From NCBI GenBank assembly GCA_001986395.2, contig MQVO02000036.1, positions 124,001-188,000 of the forward strand: a stretch of 64,000 nucleotides of DNA. Direction: 5' to 3'. Below, piece by piece: positions 22,964 through 35,400 of the stretch. Source of the DNA: Irpex lacteus. Its lineage: Eukaryota > Basidiomycota > Agaricomycetes > Polyporales > Irpicaceae. The notes beneath the pieces are model-generated. The model made no database searches. It had not been told where the DNA came from and saw only the letters and a program-made list of their open reading frames with translations. How positions within the stretch are numbered: the stretch's first letter is position 1; the number at the start of each line of letters is the position of its first letter. Position numbers and translations under genes: made by a program.

Positions 22964-25900
22964 ATAGAATGCGTGTTAGCGGGAGTGCAAATGGTGTCAT
23001 AGATACGAGCACAATGACTTGCCTTTCTGAATCACTTAAGAAGGTCTTGAATGTGCAGCAGCAGCAGGGGCGCACCTGGTAGCCGAGTTGTATGCGCCGC
23101 TATGCCCTGCAACAATGATAAAAGCATCACCGATGGGGTTGAGAAGAACGATCTGACTCACGAATCACTGTCTTCGTTTCAAGGAGGTTGTGTTGCGCCT
23201 TGTGATCGACGGACCGCGAAGCTGTTGATGATATAGCCGTAATTAGCGCATATAGTCATGATACTCACGAAGAACTCACCGGCATACTCTGTGAAAATGC
23301 CCGTGCAATGTCAACAAGGCAAGTTACACATGTATCCGCTCTTGTAAATGGACTGACCTAGCCTTCCCACCGTGCGATGAATATCGAAGCGGCCATCTCA
23401 GGCTTCGCGCAGTCCGTCTCCTTGTTGTAGGGCCAGTACTAGTCTTGCACGCACGCGGCACTGCAGAGGATGGAGTATGCGGGCATCAGGCAGCAACGTC
23501 GAGAGCGAGGGTAAAGTCGACGAAGAAGTCGACCTTGTTTTTAATGGCGTAGCTTGTGGTGGGTCGAGAACAAAAGGCACTTGGACGGAGGATAAACACG
23601 AACAGACTTATATGTGCCCCGCGAATAAGGTTTTGAGCACCACCCATCATGTGACCGCGATTACGGGTGTCCGCCGCTTCGCTACTGCTGTTACTCCCGT
23701 CACACATCGACGTCATGCTTTCGCTCTGCAGACTGCAGCTGTATCCATATGCGAGGCAAGAGCTGCTCGGCGAGGTTGTTGTAACGTGCGCTCGCGAGTT
23801 GCTTATGAGACTGTCGCTCGCAAGTACTTACTTACCGTGCAATAACCGCGGTGGTCTCGTATCTATGGCCAGCTGGCTAAAGTTATGATGCCCTGTTACT
23901 GTCAAACGTAGCCATAATGCTATTGTTGTATACGTAGGTTGAATATTGCTGTTACCTGCCAGTTGCGCTTCAAAACGTATACCGATGTAAGGATACTCCT
24001 TAGGCACACGCTTAGGCACACGTATATGCTACTGGGAGGACATGCCCAGAACACGCCAAAGCATCGCAGATCACGGTGGTATATAGCCTGCTAATTTGCT
24101 TAGCACTGTGACCTGCGGTGAGCAGGTCAAGGAACTGTGACCAGCCGTGATCAACCGTGGAAATCAAACGCCACAATGGCGGGCGTTTAGCAGCCGAGCA
24201 AACGCTTGCCACGCCAGGTCTAGCTAGCTCTCATTTTGTTTATTTTCGTGATGTCGAACTCAAATCGTACACTTATTCTGTAGTATCACGCTTTCCCAAC
24301 TATCATATACTCCAGTCGAGAAGATATGTTTTATTACATCCGGTCACCACGTCAAGCAGCGTGAGTCCCACTAGTAAGAGGATTCGTGCGAATGTTGTTG
24401 CAATCGTGAACGAGTACATCATACAGTGTAAGTGTATGTATATGACGGTACTGGCTCATAACTGCTACGGGGGGTCTATGAGTTGGGCTGCGACAAGGGG
24501 TAGTTTTTAATGTGTAATGGTAGATTTTAGTATGCGCTCGAGATTTGCTCGAAAGTCCCGTTCAGAAGCGAATCGCATGAGGCAGTTGCAAGTAACCTTG
24601 CATAGCTTGTGAGTCCGAGCTTGTAATTCCCATCCTCTCTCCCAGCATGAGCCGTAGTCACAGCTGCCATGTACTAGTATAAACGTTGATATACATGAGT
24701 ACATGTGCGAAATAGAAAACGAGGAACTTACCTCGTCACTCGGCGTTTCTTCATTTTACATGTACGATTGCGAGTCGTGGACTCGGTGGGATGGCGGCCG
24801 CAAGGGGAGTATACGTCCTTCGTGGACGATAGGCTGGACGTGGCAGTCATTACTAGACTTCCACGTACCGGTGCAGGTCGATACCTGCAGTGAAGAAACA
24901 TGGTGTAGATATGTCTCAGAGTTGAGAACGCTAGCGAGTAGGTGGAGGAGTTGGTTTTGACTGGTAACTGACGATTCATTTCGGGAAGCCCATATATACC
25001 TAGGGGACTGTATTTAAAGTTAACGTTCTGTCAGCATGAGACGTACGTATGATCAGGATGCGCGTACAGTACCCTTTGTTCTTTACATTTTGTTGACTCT
25101 ACTTGAAGTAACAGTTCCCATCTTCCGTTCCGCCGATGGTCCGACTCATCTTTTTCGTCTACCATTGAACGTTGAACGTCGAACTCTTACTAGTAGTTTT
25201 GACGATGCATCTCAGGCAATATGTCGTTCTAATCCTGAGAGAAGACGCATCTCCCAACGAGAATAACCCCATCACTTCTCTCTTTCCAGATTGCGGGGCG
25301 TATGATTTGGAGGGAACCGGACAAAAGAGTTCCCAGGAGAAGAGGCCTCACATAACTTTGGATCCGGGATCTGGAACGTCATTTCATGAGGCTGGAAATG
25401 ACGCATAGTATGTGACACTAATGACGAGTATACTTAAGGGCGTGATATGCATACTATACACTGGCAGTCAAGTCGCCGTGATAGGATCGTGGCGGGCTGG
25501 TATTGATGTTAGACATGCTCAATCGCGCTGTGCACCGTGCCGATGGGCGTACCCCTTGGAGTCGACGGTGTTCTACGTTCAGTGTCAAAACGTCGGGGGT
25601 CATCTAGACACCGTTATGAGAGTATCACCAGTAAGATTGGAATACATGGTACATGCAAAGAATATTTGCTCACAATGAACTTCAGCCCCTGTTCAATTCC
25701 ATACTACAAAACGACAAACCCTTCACAGGTTCTCCGAGTCGAGCGTTCCGCACTTCCAGGACTGATAGCTCCCCCAGATCACACCCGCAACGGAGATGGC
25801 AGTGCCGAAATCACGTTGCATGTCCGGCCATCGAAGCGTCGGTCACGAGTTCCAAGCTCTTGACCTCTGAGCTTGTGCGACTTGACGTACGTTCTGGGTC

Positions 25901-26802
25901 CGGACGCTGGATAGACTCTCTGGCGGCTACTTAGTCTTTGTACCCTTGACCTTGAAGTTTGAAAGTTCGGGAGAAATCAGCTGTCTATCTGGCTTAGTAT
26001 ACTGCCGTGACGGTGATGAGTGGGAAACGTGAAGGTGACGGTGGTGAGGCTTCAATAAGTGAACTGATGTATGGACGGAGATGCTTACATGTGGGATGTT
26101 TTTGTGCCCGAAACTCGTCACAGGTGTTGTAGTTTTTGTCAAAGACAAGGTTGATTCTGTGATAAAAAGAACTTTCGTGAGTTGGAATATCCAAACGATG
26201 AAACGGAAGTCAGCAGCATCGCAACGTCAGCTCCAAGAACTACGTTGGTGATCCCACCATGATATTAGTGCTATTCACTTACAACAGATGACCGTATGGG
26301 AAGAGATCTTCTTCTAAGAACTATAGGTTCTATCTGAGCGTTCTGCGAACGTATGGTAACATGAGTTCGTGAGTTTGGCGCTTCTGTGTCTGTGTTCGCA
26401 GAATTCCGAACTTTGTTTGCATTGAACGAACGCTTTTTCGAAGTTCGTCATGACGCTGAGCGGGTGTGTGAACGATCTGTTGAAGAAGATTCAGAAGAGT
26501 GAGATATGAGAACGTGGCGGTCCTACCTGACCGGTCACTGGCAGAGCGCGAAGGACTCACTACCGCATAGCGCGGGCACCATCTGGGAAGCTAGATGGTA
26601 TGGCTGTCGCTCAAGAAACCGGAGTCATCCTATGACGCGTAAAAGTATCGCTGAACTAGCAGTTGAGATGTTCTATAGTTGAGCTAATTATCCATGGCAG
26701 ATGAGAGATTAACAACATTTAGTAAGTATATAGTAGCATCCCGGCCGTCTCCTGCGATGGTCAGTGGATAGTTGAACAAAGATCCCACAAGCCCACTTGC
26801 TT

Positions 26803-27049
26803 ACATGTGCAGTATAACCTTGATGAACAAGACAGCAGTTGTACGAGAATATTGTGGAGCAATAGAGTCGTTTTTATCGGGATTGCGTACATATTCATCG
26901 CACGTCTGCATCACGCGTCTTGAACATGCGCAGTACTATCCTGGCGAGCAAGACAGTATTTGTACGAGAATATTTGTGGAGCAATAGAGTTGTTTTTGTC
27001 ATCGGGATTTCGTACATCTTCAATGCAATGTCTGCATCACGCGCCCTGA
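26803..27049. repeat. Imperfect ~121-bp tandem duplication
   Basis: Copy 1 (26803-26923) and copy 2 (26924-27049) align almost throughout. Both begin ACATG-GCAGTA and share AACAAGACAG/AGCAAGACAG, TTGTACGAGAATAT, TGTGGAGCAATAGAGT, CGGGATT-CGTACAT and GTCTGCATCACGCG. Differences are scattered substitutions and a few small indels, so the duplication is not recent. No coding frame is preserved across it. Confidence 0.85.
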
Positions 27050-29445
27050 GGCCCGAGGCTTGAGCGTGGAGTTACCTGAGTGTAATTTTGCCTCATCGAG
27101 CACACACACTCGTTCCTGTTTGTAAGATTAGCTGCTATGCGAGGTACAAAAAGAACAGGCACGGAGAGCTCACATCTGGCTGGGGAGAGTAGTAAACGTA
27201 TGTTACTTTCCATCTCCCGGGTCAGTTGTTACACCGACATACAATTGTGTCACGGCATCAGAGCTGAGTGATCGGCGAACTCAGAGGTTCTTGCATATGT
27301 TCATGAACTCTTCATGATATCTGCTGCATAGTTGGTTCAGTTCAACTCGGAAGCGGCGGCTGAGACCAGACATACGGTTATTCAAGTGCAGAACAGAACC
27401 TTCGTAGACGCGGATACGACGTGCACTCATCTTGCCTCTGCAAGTATTCCTTGGCAAGGTAGGATCATTGCACCAATCAGAAAGTAGTGTCGTCAGTGAG
27501 GTATCGATGCTCCGTATATACAACGAAGCCACTCACCACGTAGCCTAAGCGTCTAAGCTTGAATGTGCACAGTCTACCTTTGTGGGCTCGCGAAATCGTC
27601 GGGCGTACGATTGACAGCTTCAGCGTTCAGAGCGCAGTGCAGTGCAGAGTAAGGATGCGGATTCTCATGCCACGCACGGTGCATGATGTGCGCTGCCATA
27701 ACAAGCACCCAGCTGTCACGGTCGCTGTAATTCGGGATGTCGGGATGGCGGAGGCGAGGTGGGTTTAGAGAGCATGTTTATGGAGTGTACGAGAAAGCCA
27801 AAGAGCTTGACCCGTACAGTAGGTACCATGGCGCATGTTGCTATTGTGAGCGAGGTCAGCATGCTCGTCTGCAAGTTGTGTTGGGAACTATCCATGGAGG
27901 AGTTTGCGTACCTTGATTTTGACGCCATACAGCGTTCTTGCTGGAGTGGGAGCGTGGAATGTCGTTTTTGCCTTTAAACTACGTCTGCCAAACCGCACAC
28001 AACCGCAGGAGCATATCTCCGTAGTTCCCTAATGTGAAGGCGGTGTCCTTCAAGCTCAGCCGCGCGGTATTTGCCCACGAGTGGGTCGAGAGGGGAATGC
28101 GAGTTGCTTTGTAGGATGTGTCCTGTGAAAGAATGCGAGATTCTCGGGCGTGCGTCATGGTATCGTCCGCAGGTCGCCGTTCTTGTGGGATTCGCTTTAT
28201 CCGCCGTCACACCTGAATTTGTAATGCAAGACTCTGGAAATCTGCGAAATTGACACAGGAAAAGTCTGAGACTCGACGATGTGGAGATCAGCGTAATACG
28301 TACTATGGCATTCTCACCAGTCTTGCACCTGCGAGCGTCGTAATTGGTGTGGAAAGGCGAGGGCCAAAAATACCAACTTGAAATCAAATCCGCCAGAGGC
28401 CTCGGTGAACGTGGATGTCATGCCCATGCTAGGTTATGGGGGTGACGGCAGTGGCGCTGTACACACGAGGCAAGGGGATTTCTTTGCCTGAAAGTGCATA
28501 CTTAGTATCATATGAGTGAGTCCAGAGCGCTAGCGTGATGAACGTGATGTAAACCTACAGCTCTTCATGCGCTCAGCACCCTCAAGTGTCGTCGGATGAT
28601 GGACATGATGACAGCTTTGAATTAGTAGCCCGATGACGACACCCGGTATGAGAAGTGCCGAGCACTGCTCAAGCTGGATGAGGTGTAAATACTTGAGGCT
28701 GTGTCTGCACTGTAAAAGAAAACGAGTTTCAGCACGAGACCGTGAGGATTACGAACTCGAGAGAAGGCGCACAACCTGGAACCTTACTAGCCTTACTCCC
28801 GATTCTGGGATCGGTGCACACTCGATTTAGCAACCCTCAAGCTGGTGGCGTCCCATCCCCTTCTTCGGCCCCTTCGCCCTTGAGCCTATCACTAGCACTA
28901 ATCTAGGTTAATATCTCGGTGTAGAGTGATGGTCATCTCCGACGCTTTCAGGGTCGAGCTTACCAGACACGTAGCGAGCCAAGTGACAATCGAAGTTCCA
29001 CACGTTCGTTGCTTCAGTTGGCCGGCGGAAAGAGTAAGGGCGATTCCATGTTGAACAGTTTCGCTCAAACAAGCTATTAACCGTACCAAGAGAGATCTGC
29101 TATATGTGGTTAGTCCGATTTTTTGCTCAACATCTCAGAAAGTTTTAAAGAGACTTATGTACTCAACTGTGTGGAGGATTTCAAAGTAGGGTGTATGTGT
29201 GGTATGTAGGTTTGGTAGCTAAAGTGTATGTTCGTGCTGGTTCTGTTGAACGTGCAGGACTCATAGGTACGACCGCGCAATGAGCATTGAGGGTGAAGAT
29301 GCGGGCCTATCAGGGAAGCAAGTGAGCTGCATAAGATGCCCTGTCAGTACGTGTCAGTACGTGTCAGTTCCAATCGAATAAGAATAAGAGGAGGAGAGCT
29401 AACCGCATTTACGACTGCCTAAAACGGAGTTGAATACCGGTGACA

Positions 29446-29459
29446 GTTGAACGTTCAAC
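29446..29459. repeat. 14-bp perfect palindrome GTTGAACGTTCAAC
   Basis: This is a perfect inverted repeat in the gene-poor region. A related direct TTGAACG repeat lies at about 25166-25180. It could be a protein-binding site or chance. Confidence 0.3.
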
Positions 29460-30600
29460 GTTGATATATGACAGCTCGGTGCTCTGGCTGCGTTACTTGG
29501 AAAGAAAGCGCTGCAATGATGCTGAGTGCTCGTAGACACTTGCATCGTACAACGGTCATCCCCTCAACGCGATCCACTATATCAACGCGTAAGTATACGA
29601 GCAGAATACTCTATTCGGGTGCAACAGCACAGGCACTCGCTACCGCAGGTGAGCCAAGACATCCGTCTCGGACTAGAAGGATTCTATCTCCTCCTTCTGC
29701 GAGTCGAGCGTGGATATCACGGGAAAACGGCAGCTGTGATTAATGCGACTGTGTACCAGGCAAGATGAAGCTTGCGAGGCTCGAACCTCTGGCCGGCGAC
29801 CGCGAATTTCGGACAGCGGAGAAGCTCAAGCGTCACCCTCAATCTTCCACGATTGTAAAGTCTCAGTCATCGTTGAAAGCGTGGTCTGGACCGCGTCGGG
29901 AGACCAAAATGACCGAACTTGTAAGCTTGAGTGGCTAAGAATGGGGCGGAGCCTTGACGGTGAAAGTGCAAAGTAAAGGACGCGTCAAACGTCGGTGGCG
30001 TCGGTGAGCGAGCAACGGAGATCAAGTCGATCCGAGATCCAAGGGGCGAGATCATATCGCCAAAAGATAAAATTGGAAGGTGTGCAAGATCACTCCTCTC
30101 CCACGCGAGAGCCAGATCGGGATGATTGACGTCTTCAAGGCTCTCATGTCCTCTGTATTCTTTGAAGCGAAAGACGAAGACGAGCCACCAAAATATTTCA
30201 GGCTACAACGCTTAAAGTATAAACATTCGGATGTACTACTTGTGAGCCTATGTCTTACAACCCTCAACACATGTTGCTAAGTGGGCATGATACTTATGCT
30301 AAGGTTGATACCGCAATCCTGGACTCACAATTCTAAGTCATACTGTGATTAGAGAAGTAAGACACAGGTATAATCGCGGACGGTACCTCACCAGAATTTC
30401 ACAATGTGGCCGATAATCGTGGACATCGATGACAGGGAAGTCCCGCCATCACCGATCCCGACGACATCGAAGTTGCGTCGGTGTCAAGAAGCTCGTGTAC
30501 TGGCAAATCCATAGTCGAGTTCAAGTCAAATTTTGGGGTATCATCGTCCTGTAAAACTTTGCGTCGGGTCTGAATCGCTCCACAGCTACTCACCGTCTAG

Positions 30601-30607
30601 TATAAAT
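30601..30607 (+). promoter_or_regulatory. TATA box of hydrophobin gene 1
   Basis: TATAAAT lies 130 bp before the ATG at 30731, followed by a long CT-rich leader (30620-30720) typical of highly expressed basidiomycete genes. Confidence 0.55.
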
Positions 30608-30730
30608 ACTCGCAGCGTCGGCCTGACTTCTCTCCATTCGTCGCCCCACTCTCGACGTCTTTTCGTTCATTCCTTCAGACTTCTCACTCCTCGTCCTTCG
30701 TTCTCAGTTCTCACCGTCAACTAGGCAAAC

Positions 30731-31691
30731 ATGCACTTCCGCTCTTTCGTCGCTCTCTCTCTCGTCTCCCTTGCGGCCGCCAGCCCTCTCAACTTCGGGG
30801 AGGACTGCGATTGCACCACCAAGATCATCACCACCACAGTCCAGGGAACCCAGACCGTCATGACTTCGATCATCCCGACAGTCACTAGCGTCCTCTCTTC
30901 CGTTGAGAGTGGCGCCACCTCGGTCATTGGCAGCGTTGCAAGCAGTGCAACTTCCGTCGTCGGCAGCGTCATCTCCTCGGTCTTGTCGACTCCAACTGCC
31001 CCCGTTGTGACTGTTACGGTTACTGAGACCGACTCTTGGTGGCACCACCATCACCCTACCGGCTCTCCGAGTCACGGTCACGGCGGCTCATCGAGCGAGC
31101 CTGCTACTACCGAGAGTGCAAGCGCAACCGCTGTCACTCCCAGTCACGGTCATGGCGGCTCATCGAGTGAGCCTGCTACTACTGAGAGTGCAAGCGCAAC
31201 CGCTGTCACCCCCAGTAGCAGCTCTGACTGTGACGGTACGACGGAATACACCACTGTCACCATCGGTGGCTCTCCCACCAACGGCGAGCCAACCGTTACT
31301 CCTACCGCCACCGATGACTCCACTGAGACTGAGAGCAATCCCGCCCAGGCCACCCCGACTTCGTCGTCTGGTTCTTCTAGCCAATGTTCAACTGGCTCCA
31401 TTCAGTGCTGCAATAACGTTGCTCCCGTAAGCCTCTTTCCTACTGCATGCTTACAACGTTCAATCTCTGACGCATATATTGATATCACAGGCGAAGAGCC
31501 AGCAGGGCAAGCACATGCTTTCCATGATCAACCGAGAGCATGAAGCCGACTCCTTCGGTGATACCCTTGTCGGTGGCGGTTGCAACACCGGTATTGGCCT
31601 GTTGAACAGCGGTGCTTGCTCTAGTACACCAATCTGCTGCGAAGCTGGCTCTGGTCTGATTTCCATTGGCTGCATTCCCATCATCCTTTGA
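30731..31691 (+). CDS. Class I hydrophobin with extended Ser/Thr-rich N-terminal region
   Basis: Two exons (30731-31426, 31491-31691) encode 298 residues, far longer than the usual 100-150. A signal peptide (FVALSLVSLAAASP) is followed by about 200 residues rich in Ser, Thr, Val and Ala, with a TVTVTETDSWWHHHH segment and two identical copies of a 24-residue GHGGSSSEPATTESAS unit. The C-terminal ~75 residues carry the eight hydrophobin cysteines: C-x6-CC-x35-C-x11-C-x5-CC-x10-C. That spacing, and the closing SIGCIPI, indicate class I. Hydrophobins are secreted and self-assemble at the hyphal surface. Unusually, the first loop (KSQQGKHMLSMINREHEAD) is charged rather than hydrophobic. The long N-terminal part may be O-glycosylated; that is inference. 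A second hydrophobin lies 6 kb downstream. Confidence 0.9.
31067..31210 (+). repeat. 72-bp in-frame tandem duplication in hydrophobin 1
   Basis: Units 31067-31138 and 31139-31210 encode the same 24-residue PSHGHGGSSSEP-type block with only a few silent differences. This points to a fairly recent duplication that stayed in frame. Confidence 0.85.
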
Positions 31692-32165
31692 AGAGTTGGT
31701 AAGCTCAGGCTCTCCGTTTACAACTCCTTACCCACTTACTGACGGGCACATAGAAACTATACACCCGCTCGGGTGAAGGCCCCAGACGTATCCTTCACAT
31801 TAGCTTTCTCGTTATCCACGTTACGTACTTAGCTTCAGGAACTTTAATCTCGTTCGTTTCCTCTTGTCGCAGTATCATTCCACTCCTTTATCGCGCAGCC
31901 CTCCTTTTTGCAGTCTGATCATACTTGCGCTTGTCTTAATGGCATAGTACACACGGACGTTGATGTCATGTAACAGCGTAACCTACCTATGCATCGATGT
32001 AATCAGCTATCTCGTACTTGATACCGATCGAAAATATTCCTGCCTCACTAAGCCTCACTTGTGAATGGACGCATCACAAAGCCTACACTTGTCATTCGCT
32101 ACTGCCAGACAAACTGGACGGGAAGGCGCACATGCGTACCACGTGTTTTTGAATTTGGAGAAGTG
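31692..32165. other. Intergenic region between convergent 3' ends
   Basis: This is the 3' flank of hydrophobin 1 (+) and of the small minus-strand gene. Nothing else was seen. Confidence 0.45.
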
Positions 32166-32447
32166 CTACGAATGGTATTGCATGAAGTTCGAGATCCCTA
32201 GTTCTTCAGCTTCTCGTCTAGACTGAGGTCCCTTGCCAGTGCGGGCGTCCTCCGAGGCAATATGAACTCCGTCTATACCCGTTAAGAAATCAAATTGAAC
32301 GGGTTACTACCGTGGTGAGAAGAGGTACAGCGGGCACTTACCGATGGACTTCTTGAAGGTCTGGGCGTGGTTGGTATAGAGTTGGATCAAGGTTTCTTCG
32401 TCCGATGATGTGTGTTCGGAGTTGTGATATGGCGACGAACGAGACAT
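32166..32447 (-). CDS. Small two-exon hypothetical protein
   Basis: Exon 1 (32447-32342) starts at an ATG and ends at a gtaagt donor. Exon 2 (32272-32166) begins after a gggtatag acceptor and ends in TAG. Joined they give 70 residues: an acidic/Ser N-terminus (SSPYHNSEHTSSDEETL), then an amphipathic LIQLYTNHAQTFKKSIDG segment, and a polar end with RREAEELGISNFMQYHS. There is no signal peptide or membrane helix. I recognise no family. The splice sites and composition support a real gene, though it could be a fragment of a larger one. Confidence 0.45.
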
Positions 32448-35400
32448 CGTAACATCTTTGAAGTTACGCACAAGACTCGACTGTTGAGAGTGGTACTTAA
32501 GTATGCTGATAAGCTCTGAGTACTAGCTATAGTTATCGTATTAGCGGTGGCAAGTTTCCTAAAGGCGGCATACCACTCACAGAGAGATTACTCTGATACG
32601 TAGAGCTGAGCGCACTTGCTAACACAAGACGTAGAAAGGCAGTGTCGAGTAGCCATTACTTCGCGTCCAGACAGACACGACGTTCCCAGTCCGAGTCTGG
32701 ACTACTATTCAGCTAGGACAGCCACACGATATCCGCATGGGGTCGCCGGTTGTGCTTTTTACGTCTGCAAACGGAACGAATAAGCAGCATGGGCACGAAC
32801 AATAGTACAGCACCCGTCGCATCCCTAGAACTTACAGCATCGTCTTCAGCGACTTTCTTCAAGCTGTTCAGTTCATAACAATGCGCACCGGTCTCCGAGT
32901 CTCGTGAAGGGGAGAGAACGTCTGTTGAGCGCTGACATTGATCGTCGTGATCTTGGTACGTAAGAAACGTTGAACAGTAATGCAGGACTGTTCGAAGCGA
33001 GCGTGCCTGTGCATGCACGAGGCTCTGGATGCACCCTCGATCTGCAACTCCGAATAAACCCGTTGGGCGTTGAAAGCGCACTCGAATAGATAACCTGCGA
33101 AGTACAAGAGAGTGGATTGAGCAAAGAACTGATAACGAGTGGCTAGTTCTTACCTCGAGGACTTCTGGACGCGATGCCAGTATGCATGATGGAAGTTCAT
33201 ACATGCATGGACGATATAACTACAGTGATGGGTCTCGTACTTCCTAGCACAAGAACCACGTGTCTCGAGACCAAAGCAGATATAAGGCTTCGTCAGATAT
33301 AGAGCCTCCCGCGTTGATTCGTACGGTATTTCTCATGATCCGCGAAGCTATTGACTCCGTGGACAGTCTCGTCGGTCACTGAAATTCTCAACTTCTCTTC
33401 TCTTCTGTGATTCATGAGGATTTATCCACCTCCGACTGTCATTTGATCAGAACTGTGGCATGTAGAGTGAACAAATCCTTACCACTGTCGTCCGTCTCCT
33501 TGAATGGAACGCACCTGACAAATGTTCTGCATTCCATGTCAACCTTGAAAAGCTTCGCAGACGAGTAACCTACAGGAATTGAGTGACCAAGTAAGCTACT
33601 TGAACATGATATTGGCAATCCTACCTTAATCGTCTAGATTGGTTACGTATAGGCATGAGAGATTTCCAGGTACATGGAAACAATGTAACTGCTTCCTGTG
33701 GTCATTGATCACCTCCGATGGGGAGAAGATGAATCCAGCGAAGGGTGTAACATAGAACATCCTTCACAGCCTTTTCGTATTCTTGATACTTTCTAGCGTG
33801 AGTCCGAGAGAAGGCAAGAAGTCAAAAGCGGGGGCTGTGGGACTACCGACCTGCGGCTCGAGCGGAGGTCTGGGTTTGGGATGTGGCAAGCCCGGAGAAG
33901 CCTAAAGCTTCGTAGAATGAGTGCTCATGGAAGAAACTAGAGGTAAAAAGCTTGTACTTGGTTTCATTGAAGCAAGATTCATCCTGCATACTACGCTGTT
34001 CGTGATTGAATGTCGCGGACAAGGGGATAATACGTCGACAGTTTCGTAACTCTCATTACCAACTGAGGCCAGAAACAGTTCCACTTGTCTTGTGTCAAGG
34101 CAGGCCGAAGCTACGGCAGAGTATGGACTATGTTGTGGCGGTGGACAAGCGGCATCGGCAGTCTCAGACACGTGCTTCTCTCCGAGGACATAGGTGCCAC
34201 ACGGACATTGATAGGCTGTTGTATGTGAGAGACCATATGAGTGGCCAATGGGGACATGATGGTGTCGTACTAGGACTATACCATGTTGGTTGCACGGCTG
34301 TTGGATGTTCAGAGATAACAGACACGCCTGCATGTTACGAGCTTTTCTAAGCTTATGTCGTTCCCAGCCTTTTCTGCATGACAAACGTACTGCCAACTCC
34401 TTTGAACAAGGCGCAAGATAGACAATAGTCAGCACGCACACTTAGGAGTGAGCGCAGGGTACAGACGTGGATGGCGATACTTGCCTCTTTCTAATATGTT
34501 CCGGTTGCCAACCCCTACGAATGGCTGTATCCGCACCTCGGTAAGGTCGGCCAATGAGGTCGCGTAGCCTCCATCTGCGACATGAGCAGACGAAAAAGTC
34601 GCTCTAACGCTCTCTCAGGATAACTGTCAGGGTCTTTTCGTGAGATAAAAGGGAGGTATGCAGACAAGCATCTCACGCTGTTGCCAGCCATAGTCCTCGT
34701 GGAGTATACAAGGCTTCGTTACCCATGTGGCTCGATGACCTTTGGCAGGTCACAGTGGGAACCCGTGTACGATCAAACAATGATACTCTGCAACAGCGAA
34801 TCGAACTCAAGTCAGCCCAGCGTATTGTCGTGAGTAAAGTGTATACGGTACCGTTTTATGTGCACGTTGTTGGTTGTATTCCACCGGAGATGTCCGCTCA
34901 TTTAACAATCGGAACCGTCGAACTGGAGGCTTCGAATGGATATTTAGGCGTTAAGGAGGTCACCAAAAGGAAGAGAATTTCAACGGTCCGTCAGCCCAGC
35001 TTGCTTCGGTGCGACACAACATGCACTAGCGTGCCGTCCAATGACAAACTGTGAGAGACGACATACGGTGCGTAGTCGAGCAGGACGGAAGAGTTCTGTT
35101 CGAGGCTCTCGTAATTGGCCAAAATGGTGTCCTTGTCTTTGCTTTCACGTTCGAACTCTCGACTTGTAGCATCATAATACAGCCTGAGTAGCCGAGAGCG
35201 GTCAAGCCTAGCACCAGTACGGGTATTAATGCCCTACACGGGGTCACGTCCCTTGACAGGTTTGCAAAACGCAGGAATAGAACACTCACTATGTACCTGA
35301 CTAGAAGCACACAGCTGCGTACAGCTCGTCATTGGGATAGGATGGCTAGCCTCAGTATCTGTGGAAGTAGAACCACCAGTCAGGACGGGTTGTAAGGGAA

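Larger units (their letters stand above)
22964..30600. other. Long gene-poor region with scattered exon-like segments
   Basis: About 7.6 kb without a gene I can call. The longest clean minus-strand frame is 27281-27532, a complete 83-codon ORF (starts MASLYIRSID, ends FMNICKNL). Other exon-like blocks with splice-like ends are around 26085-26160 (INLVFDKNYNTCDEFRAQ), 26330-26560 and 28920-29060 (TNVWNFDCHLARYVSG), all on the minus strand. No transposase, reverse transcriptase or known domain was seen. The base composition matches the flanks, so this is not a simple AT-rich block. Confidence 0.35.

Noticed and set aside
29760..29830. Minus-strand GGTTCGAGCC resembling a tRNA B-box with a near-matching acceptor stem
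   Set aside because: The enclosed sequence is only about 62 nt, has no D arm or clear A-box, and the T stem mispairs.
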